Positions 7,709 through 13,755 of a stretch of DNA of 13,755 nt are shown here, in pieces. The notes below the pieces were generated by a model. It had not been told where the DNA came from. It did no database searches and worked only from the letters and a program-made list of their open reading frames with translations. The translations under genes were made by a program, and so were the position numbers. Each line of letters opens with the position of its first letter. Positions within the stretch are counted from its first letter, which is position 1. Source of the stretch: Planctomycetaceae bacterium (GTDB taxonomy: Bacteria; Planctomycetota; Planctomycetia; Planctomycetales; Planctomycetaceae); assembly GCA_020426085.1 (NCBI GenBank), contig JAGQQP010000052.1, positions 1 through 13,755 on the forward strand, written 5' to 3'.

Positions 7709-9131
7709 GCGGATGGTTCTCCCTGACCGTTGCTGCTGAAACCTGAATAAATCGAGCTTCGGTACGCATTTCCGCGACAGACTGGACACCTAGATAACCC
7801 ATGCCGGCCCGTAGTCCCCCTACAAGCTGATAGAGCAGATTCTGCAGTGGGCCTTTATAAGGCACACGACCCTCTACTCCTTCCGGAACGAGTTTTTTCG
7901 CAGTGTCCTTTCCATCTTGTGTAACTGAACTTTGTCGGTAGCGTTCGCTACTACCTTTAACCATCGCTCCCATGGATCCCATACCGCGGTAACGCTTGAA
8001 ACTGCGTCCCTGGTAGAGAATCAACTCGCCTGGACTCTCATCCAGACCTGCGAGCAAACCTCCCAACATCACCGTATGAGCACCTGCTGCCAGTGCCTTG
8101 GCAATGTCACCACTGTAACGAATGCCTCCGTCTGCGATGACCGGAATGCCCGACCCTTCCAATGCTTTGGCAGCATTCGAAATGGCCGTTAACTGCGGCA
8201 CACCCACACCGGAGATAATTCGTGTCGTACAGATTGAACCAGGACCGATGCCGACCTTGACGGCGTCTGCACCAGCATCTGCCAGGTCACGGGCACCCTG
8301 TTCTGTTGCCACATTACCGGCAACCACATCGATGTCCCATCGTTTTTTGATTTCTCTCACGGTCTGTATCACATTGCTCGAATGGCCATGTGCACTGTCA
8401 ACGACCAGGAGGTCCACCCCTTTTTCAATCAGTAAAGCGGCTCGTTCATAATCGTGTACACCAACGGCAGCACCTACTCGCAGCCGACCTCGTGAATCTT
8501 TCGAGGCCAGAGGGAACTGCATCGTCTTGTCGATGTCCTTAATTGTAATAAGCCCCTTCAGTTGATAATTTTCGTCAACCAGCAGAAGTTTCTCGACCTT
8601 ATTTTCCAATAATATCCGTTGAGCCGCTTCAAGCGTTGTATCTTCTTTAGCCGTTACAAGCTTATCTTTCGTCATAACCTCTGAAATACACGTATCCGGC
8701 GAATCCAGAAATCTCAGGTCCCGGCTCGTTAAAATCCCCGCAAGTTTCCCATTTTTTGTCACGGGCACGCCACCAATATTGCGGCGTTTCATGATTTCGG
8801 CTGCTTCGGAGACGGTTGCTTCAGGAGGCAGAGTCACGGGATCGACAATGACCCCATGTTCACTACGTTTCACCACGTCGACGAGCATCGCCTGCTGATC
8901 GGCGGGCATATTCTTGTGAATAATGCCAATGCCCCCCTCCTGGGCCATCCCGATTGCCATATCACTTTCGGTGACCGTATCCATGGGACTGCTGATGATC
9001 GGAACATTCAGGGGAATATTTCTGGTGAGCTGGCTGGCAACACTGACTTCCGATGGCATTACTTCGCTAAATGCAGGTTGTAGTAAGACGTCATCAAACG
9101 TAATTCCCTGACAGATAATGCGATCTTCCAT
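7647..9131 (-). CDS. guaB: Inosine-5'-monophosphate dehydrogenase
   Basis: GuaB oxidises IMP to XMP with NAD+, the committed step to guanine nucleotides, in the cytoplasm as a tetramer or octamer. The 494 residues carry every family landmark: N-terminal [17 protein letters not shown] (11-27), a CBS pair (about 95-205) that in relatives binds adenine and guanine nucleotides, the catalytic loop [11 protein letters not shown] (294-304) with Cys301, the phosphate-binding DGGIRYSGD (334-342), the flap region GMGSMGAM (383-390), and [11 protein letters not shown] (417-427). The C-terminus [14 protein letters not shown] (473-486) matches the usual end, plus eight extra residues. The ATG at 9131 has an ideal AAGGAG site 7 bases upstream. 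A likely promoter lies in the 113-base gap after rsmA. The last 62 bases overlap the exported-protein gene in another frame. Nothing suggests loss of function. Confidence 0.98.
   Translation of the reverse strand: MEDRIICQGITFDDVLLQPAFSEVMPSEVSVASQLTRNIPLNVPIISSPMDTVTESDMAIGMAQEGGIGIIHKNMPADQQAMLVDVVKRSEHGVIVDPVTLPPEATVSEAAEIMKRRNIGGVPVTKNGKLAGILTSRDLRFLDSPDTCISEVMTKDKLVTAKEDTTLEAAQRILLENKVEKLLLVDENYQLKGLITIKDIDKTMQFPLASKDSRGRLRVGAAVGVHDYERAALLIEKGVDLLVVDSAHGHSSNVIQTVREIKKRWDIDVVAGNVATEQGARDLADAGADAVKVGIGPGSICTTRIISGVGVPQLTAISNAAKALEGSGIPVIADGGIRYSGDIAKALAAGAHTVMLGGLLAGLDESPGELILYQGRSFKRYRGMGSMGAMVKGSSERYRQSSVTQDGKDTAKKLVPEGVEGRVPYKGPLQNLLYQLVGGLRAGMGYLGVQSVAEMRTEARFIQVSAATVRENHPHDIAVTQEAPNYTAEHSPLE
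7719..7724 (-). promoter_or_regulatory. Ribosome-binding site inside guaB for the exported-protein gene
   Basis: AGGGAG on the minus strand lies 10 bases before ATG 7708 and within the guaB coding sequence. It is the main sequence evidence that translation starts at 7708 rather than at the upstream alternative starts of the same frame. Confidence 0.6.
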
Positions 9132-9135
9132 TGTT

Positions 9136-9144
9136 CCTCTCCTT
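9136..9144 (-). promoter_or_regulatory. Strong Shine-Dalgarno site of guaB
   Basis: AAGGAGAGG on the minus strand ends 4 bases before the guaB ATG at 9131, with its AAGGAG core 7 bases from it. It is the best ribosome-binding site in the window and suggests efficient translation. Confidence 0.85.
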
Positions 9145-9210
9145 AACGCGACACTTGAATGTTTTTGCTGTTTATGTGTGATTTATTTTATACTGATTTT
9201 GGTTGAACGT

Positions 9211-9239
9211 ATTTTAGACACCCTGATGGAAGGGGGCAA
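9211..9239 (-). promoter_or_regulatory. Candidate sigma-70-type promoter of guaB
   Basis: On the minus strand TTGCCC (9234-9239, 4 of 6 to TTGACA) is followed after exactly 17 bases by TAAAAT (9211-9216, 5 of 6 to TATAAT). It lies just after the rsmA stop and would give a leader of about 70-75 bases before the guaB ATG. It supports guaB being transcribed independently of the upstream psd-pssA-ribE-rsmA cluster. Prediction by eye only. Confidence 0.4.
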
Positions 9240-9244
9240 TTTTT

Positions 9245-10174
9245 TTACCGGTTTGCCTGCTCTGCGATCTGTTCCTGAAACGTGTTTGACAGTTCAATCA
9301 GTTCGGGAACGGTCAGTTCTTCGGCCCTGGCTTTTTCTTTATCAATCTCATGACTCAGCAGGATGGCGTCAACGGCTGGTTTCGACAGTTGTTTGCTGTA
9401 CATCCCCACCAGCGTACTTCGCATCAGCTTTCGACGATGCTGAAACACTCTGCGGAGAAAGTCCTGAAAGAAAACCCGGTCGACGATCTTCTGTTTGAGT
9501 GGCGGGTTGGGTGTGAGCTGTACGATCGCGGAATCGACTTTGGGTCGCGGCCAGAAGACCGTCGGCCCTACTTTCTTGAGCAGCTTCACGAAACATTGTG
9601 ACTGCAGCCAGACCGACAGGGCACCGTAGTTCGATGTCGCCGGCTTACAGGCCATTTTCAAACCGAGTTCGTACTGTATCGTCACAACCATGCGATTCCA
9701 GGGCAGATCCGAAGCGACGATGTTCGAGATGATCGGCGTTGCCACGTTGTAAGGCAGATTCGCAACCAGTTTGAGCTGGCTGCCCGGATGCGCTTCCAGT
9801 TGTGCGGCGATTTCATCGAGCACGGTCGGCGACATGCGGTTTTTATTTTTTAAAGCATCACAGTTCAACAGCGTGATGTTGTCGTATTTCTGAGTCGCTT
9901 CCTTAGCCAGCGTATGCATGTTGCGATCATATTCGACCGTGATCACATGCCCCGCCTTTTGGGCCATGAAGGTGGTCATGCCTCCTGTGCCGGTGCCGAC
10001 TTCGAGCACGATATCGTTTGGCTGGATGTGACCGTTTTCAACGACGTATTCGATGATATTCAGATCGATCAGAAAGTTCTGGCCCAGATCAGAGCGCGGG
10101 TTAAAGCCATGCCGCTCGAAGAGCTGCATTAAATAGGATCGAGTCTGCCTTTCATCTTCTTTCATTGAAACCAT
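9245..10174 (-). CDS. rsmA: 16S rRNA dimethyladenosine transferase
   Basis: RsmA (KsgA) uses S-adenosylmethionine to dimethylate two adjacent adenines near the 3' end of 16S rRNA during late small-subunit assembly. The 309 residues show SDLGQNFLID (28-37), the SAM-binding motif LEVGTGTGGMT (57-67), an acidic post-motif EYDRN (81-85), the catalytic NLPYN (139-143), and the family signatures FWPRPKVDSA (207-216) and FQHRRKLMRSTL (244-255). The segment IQYELGLKM (166-174) replaces the commoner QKEVAxR pattern, a divergence that probably reflects lineage. Two starts are possible, ATG 10174 or ATG 10165 (Met4); the latter has GATGG 6 bases upstream. Either way the start lies within the end of ribE (overlap 23 or 14 bases), which implies coupled translation. 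The gene is followed by a likely guaB promoter. Confidence 0.96.
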   Translation of the reverse strand: MVSMKEDERQTRSYLMQLFERHGFNPRSDLGQNFLIDLNIIEYVVENGHIQPNDIVLEVGTGTGGMTTFMAQKAGHVITVEYDRNMHTLAKEATQKYDNITLLNCDALKNKNRMSPTVLDEIAAQLEAHPGSQLKLVANLPYNVATPIISNIVASDLPWNRMVVTIQYELGLKMACKPATSNYGALSVWLQSQCFVKLLKKVGPTVFWPRPKVDSAIVQLTPNPPLKQKIVDRVFFQDFLRRVFQHRRKLMRSTLVGMYSKQLSKPAVDAILLSHEIDKEKARAEELTVPELIELSNTFQEQIAEQANR

Positions 10175-10769
10175 CTGATGTTATGGGAATCAGTTTCTGT
10201 ACGTACTTCCCGAGGATATCCGTTTCGATATTCACAACACTGCCCACCTGTTTCTGACCCAGGGTGGTTACTTCCAGCGTATGTGGTATCAAAGCGATGC
10301 TGAAGGCGGCAGGCTGGCTTTCCACAATCGTCAGGCTGATCCCGTCAATCGTGACCGAACCTTTCGCGACCATCTGCAGTGCTAATGCTTCCGGCACATT
10401 GAACCACATGGTGATCCACTCCCCGTCTCTGTCGATCGATTTGATCGTACCGACGCCATCCACGTGGCCCTGGACAAAGTGTCCGCCCAGTCTGCCGTTG
10501 GCTGCCAGGGGGCGTTCCAGGTTGACCTCATCGCCGGGAGTCAGCAGCCCCAGGTTCGTCTTGGCAAGGGTCTCCGCACCCGCCTGAAATTTCAGGAAGC
10601 CGACTTCGATTTCAACGACCGTCAGGCAGCATCCGTTGATGGCCACACTATCTCCCATGTGGGCATCATTCGTTATCCATTCCGGAATCGCTAGCGTTAA
10701 ATCGATGGCGGAGCCGTTCTTCTCCAGAAGATGAACGGTACCTCGACCCTCGACCAGTCCCGTAAACAT
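10152..10769 (-). CDS. ribE: Riboflavin synthase, alpha chain
   Basis: Riboflavin synthase dismutates two molecules of 6,7-dimethyl-8-ribityllumazine into riboflavin and a pyrimidinedione that is recycled; it works as a cytoplasmic trimer. I start it at ATG 10769, giving the classical MFTGLVEGRG, rather than at TTG 10787, which would add six residues. The 205-residue protein is a tandem of two lumazine-binding barrels: repeat 1 with GDSVAINGCCLTV (39-51), and repeat 2 with GGHFVQGHVDG (95-105), KGSVTIDGISLT (136-147) and IPHTLEVTTL (161-170). The C-terminal trimerisation helix follows. No FMN riboswitch is apparent, and the other rib genes are not in the window. It lies 54 bases after pssA and overlaps rsmA. 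The alternative symbol ribC is used in some species. Confidence 0.96.
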   Translation of the reverse strand: MFTGLVEGRGTVHLLEKNGSAIDLTLAIPEWITNDAHMGDSVAINGCCLTVVEIEVGFLKFQAGAETLAKTNLGLLTPGDEVNLERPLAANGRLGGHFVQGHVDGVGTIKSIDRDGEWITMWFNVPEALALQMVAKGSVTIDGISLTIVESQPAAFSIALIPHTLEVTTLGQKQVGSVVNIETDILGKYVQKLIPITSDGFNERR

Positions 10770-10823
10770 CGGCGACAGTACCCTCAAGGTTCGATAAAAC
10801 AGGGAGTTAAACGAGTCAGTTTC

Positions 10824-11711
10824 TCAGATTTGTTTCGATTTGTATAGTCGCCCAGAGACAACTTCTTCCCAAAAAGCACGAATTGGAGACGAAAACGCGA
10901 AATAACAGAACAGAACCGGGATGGCTAACTCCTGAACCAGAAACACTAAAGCCATCGAAAATACCAGCTGCAGCACATGGCGACGGCTGCGCTGACCCCT
11001 GAACAGCTGATTAAAGACATGCGAATAGTGAATTCGCGAGACCATCAACGCTGCGACGGCCAGAGTGATCCAGGGGAGCGACCAGGCAACCGCGGGAATC
11101 AACCAGTCAGCAATCGATTTTGCCAGGGTATCGTGTTCTGTCTCCGACAGTTTATAGATCCCCCGCATGGCGATCAGAAAGGAAGCCACCACTCCCGCTG
11201 CGGCAGGAGAGGGGAGCCCGCTGAACCCTTCGTGCGTGTCCTCTTCTTCTGTTTCCACGTTGAAGCGGGCCAGTCTCAGGATCGTACAGACGGCAAACAG
11301 CAGCGCAATGACCCATAACAGGCGGGGATGATAATCGGTACGAAACTGAACCATCTGCAGCATCAGAAAGGCCGGTGCCACTCCGAAGCTGATGGCATCA
11401 CACAGGCTGTCGAGCTGGGCACCGAATTCACTGGTCTGATTGGCCCAGCGGGCGGCGCTTCCGTCCAGCGCATCGAAGAGCATCGCCACAAAGATCAACG
11501 CCGCAGCGATAAACAGATGCTGATTCTCAAAGGAATTATACAGACCGGGTGAAGAACCCAGCATGCGGGTCAGGCCACCGCCATTGGCAGCCTGTCCCAG
11601 ATATTCTGGACCGACCTTCGCGGCATAGGTGATCGCGCCAAAACCGCAGGCGGCGTTTCCCAGTGTCAGTAGTGTTGGCAGCACGGCGATCAGTCTACGC
11701 TTCTTATTCAT
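10824..11711 (-). CDS. pssA: CDP-diacylglycerol-serine O-phosphatidyltransferase
   Basis: PssA condenses CDP-diacylglycerol with serine to make phosphatidylserine in the membrane. The CDP-alcohol phosphatidyltransferase motif is complete: D80-x2-DG-x2-AR-x8-G-x3-D-x3-D, ending at D105, with DALDGSAAR at 80-88 and G97, D101 and D105. RLARFN (146-151) and GLPSPAAAG (165-173) are typical of the serine enzyme. Hydrophobic helices are visible at about 8-30, 66-80, 108-122, 131-146, 168-183, 204-223 and 247-270. The first two helices are separated by a soluble stretch (33-62), and at 295 residues the protein is somewhat longer than minimal homologues. ATG 11711 overlaps the psd stop by 8 bases (ATGAATAA), so the substrate-making enzyme is translated right after the decarboxylase. 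Identification is firm. Confidence 0.96.
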   Translation of the reverse strand: MNKKRRLIAVLPTLLTLGNAACGFGAITYAAKVGPEYLGQAANGGGLTRMLGSSPGLYNSFENQHLFIAAALIFVAMLFDALDGSAARWANQTSEFGAQLDSLCDAISFGVAPAFLMLQMVQFRTDYHPRLLWVIALLFAVCTILRLARFNVETEEEDTHEGFSGLPSPAAAGVVASFLIAMRGIYKLSETEHDTLAKSIADWLIPAVAWSLPWITLAVAALMVSRIHYSHVFNQLFRGQRSRRHVLQLVFSMALVFLVQELAIPVLFCYFAFSSPIRAFWEEVVSGRLYKSKQI

Positions 11712-12765
11712 CGGATGCCTCTCCCGTTGGTGTCACACTCTCTGCTGCATCCGTGTACTTTGCCAGAATCGTCGATCCCGCCTGGAGCTTGTCCCCCGGT
11801 TTCGTCAGGATTTCCAGGCCCGGCTCTTTGGGAAATACGATGACCGTCCTGGAGCCCAGCTTAATCATTCCGAACTGCTGCCCCTTCTGTAACTCATCTC
11901 CCGGCTTGATGCGACAGACAATGCGGCGGGCAATGGCACCGGTGATCTGCTGAACCAGCATGGGCCGGTTGGTCGGTTCCGGCATCTGCAGGTAGACTTC
12001 CAGCCGCTCGTTCTCGCGCGTGGATTCCGGTCGCAGCGCGTTGAGACATTTCCCCGGTTTGTAAGCGAGTTTGATAATCTTGCCCGCGACCGGCATGCGG
12101 TTGATGTGCACGTTGAAGATCGACAGAAAGATGCCGATCTCAATGGCCGGGCCGCCGATGTATTCATGATGCTCGATCTCTTCGATCGTATCAAAGGTTC
12201 CGTCAGCCGGTGAGACAATCACACCTTCTCCCGACGGAATCGTCCGATTCGGATTGCGGAAGAACCAGACAATCTCCAGACCAAACAGAACCAGAGTGAA
12301 CGCCAGCAGCCAGCCAAAAATCGCGACCAGACCTGACGCCTGAAAGGCCAGCAGTAGTCCCGCTGTCAAAGCGGCCCCACCGAAGAACAGAGTGGAGAGC
12401 ACGATCAGTTCCGCCAGTCCTTCCCGCGCAAAAGGGAGCCGACTGCGATAGGCAAACGGATCGTCTTTGGGCTCCCAGTAATAGCCGCCCTGATTTTCAT
12501 GGTACTTCAGATCGCGTGGATCGAGGACTTCATGCGGACAGGGATTGAAATCCCCTTTCCTGCAGCTCTGCATTTTCTGCACGTAGCCGCGCCGAAATGT
12601 CTTCAGCCAGAACCGTCGCCAGCGTCCCCAGAACATCTCCAGATTGATAATAATTCCGCCGCCCGGCTGGATTGTCGTCAGCTGGGGGTCCATGGCTTTC
12701 ACGTCCAGGCGGGGATAGGACGTGGCAGATGTATGTGGACTATTTTGTTGTGAAGTTGAACTCAT
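11704..12765 (-). CDS. psd: Phosphatidylserine decarboxylase with long N-terminal extension
   Basis: Psd removes CO2 from phosphatidylserine to give phosphatidylethanolamine. It is made as a proenzyme that cleaves itself at a Gly-Ser bond, turning the Ser into the pyruvoyl cofactor. Start ATG 12765 gives 353 residues; TTG 12780 would add five. The catalytic domain runs from about 165 to 340 and shows SPADG (185-189), NVHINR (218-223, with the essential His at 220) and the cleavage motif LGS (303-305) in GMIKLGSRTV, so the alpha chain is about 48 residues. Two hydrophobic helices precede it (about 116-140 and 144-167). The first 115 residues are a hydrophilic extension with a basic patch (48-60) and two Cys (68, 76) that short homologues of about 215 residues lack. 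No good ribosome-binding site is evident. It is the first gene of the psd-pssA-ribE-rsmA cluster. Confidence 0.94.
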   Translation of the reverse strand: MSSTSQQNSPHTSATSYPRLDVKAMDPQLTTIQPGGGIIINLEMFWGRWRRFWLKTFRRGYVQKMQSCRKGDFNPCPHEVLDPRDLKYHENQGGYYWEPKDDPFAYRSRLPFAREGLAELIVLSTLFFGGAALTAGLLLAFQASGLVAIFGWLLAFTLVLFGLEIVWFFRNPNRTIPSGEGVIVSPADGTFDTIEEIEHHEYIGGPAIEIGIFLSIFNVHINRMPVAGKIIKLAYKPGKCLNALRPESTRENERLEVYLQMPEPTNRPMLVQQITGAIARRIVCRIKPGDELQKGQQFGMIKLGSRTVIVFPKEPGLEILTKPGDKLQAGSTILAKYTDAAESVTPTGEASDE

Positions 12766-12769
12766 CGGA

Positions 12770-13755
<986 letters not shown>

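Noticed and set aside
7709..7789. Longer start (7789) for the exported protein
   Set aside because: It would extend the overlap with guaB to 143 bases, lacks a good ribosome-binding site, and pushes the signal peptide core over 50 residues in.

Overview
The window looks like a chromosomal housekeeping region from a planctomycete, probably Gimesia-like. This rests on recalled resemblance of several proteins to planctomycete families, on the Tat-type and signal-peptide-bearing proteins of unknown role, and on the gene layout: metG, guaB, rsmA, ribE, psd/pssA and eno lie in an order that is not the one usual in Proteobacteria or Firmicutes. No database search was possible, so the taxon is inference. 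I see no rRNA, tRNA, CRISPR array, insertion sequence or phage gene, and base composition looks even throughout.

Layout. (1) 1-1921, minus strand: the N-terminal 228 codons of methionyl-tRNA synthetase (metG, cut by the left edge) and a CNNM/DUF21 membrane protein with CBS domains. (2) 1922-2271: a divergent gap without a gene. (3) 2272-5934, plus strand: a P-loop ATPase with two membrane helices inserted between Walker A and Walker B, a Tat-exported xylose-isomerase-like TIM-barrel protein, and a GT4 glycosyltransferase whose GTG start lies 3 bases after the preceding stop. (4) 5951-9131, minus strand: guaB (IMP dehydrogenase), then a predicted exported protein that begins 62 bases inside the end of guaB, a hairpin at its stop, a strong intrinsic terminator, and a small Trp-rich protein that ends convergent to the glycosyltransferase. 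(5) 9245-12765, minus strand: a tight psd-pssA-ribE-rsmA cluster, with psd/pssA overlapping by 8 bases and ribE/rsmA by 14-23. (6) 12770-13245: a long non-coding gap with a candidate promoter. (7) 13246-13755, plus strand: the first 170 codons of enolase, cut by the right edge.

How the genes relate. Psd and PssA are consecutive enzymes of phosphatidylethanolamine synthesis, and their overlap suggests coupled translation. RibE makes riboflavin and RsmA dimethylates 16S rRNA; they share the operon without an obvious functional link. GuaB commits IMP to guanine nucleotides, and the exported protein downstream appears to depend on its transcript. The plus-strand ATPase, TIM-barrel and glycosyltransferase trio is the least explained part of the window. 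Overall this is mainly an ordinary core region. The observations most worth checking are the guaB/exported-protein overlap, the membrane ATPase trio, and the long N-terminal extension of the phosphatidylserine decarboxylase.
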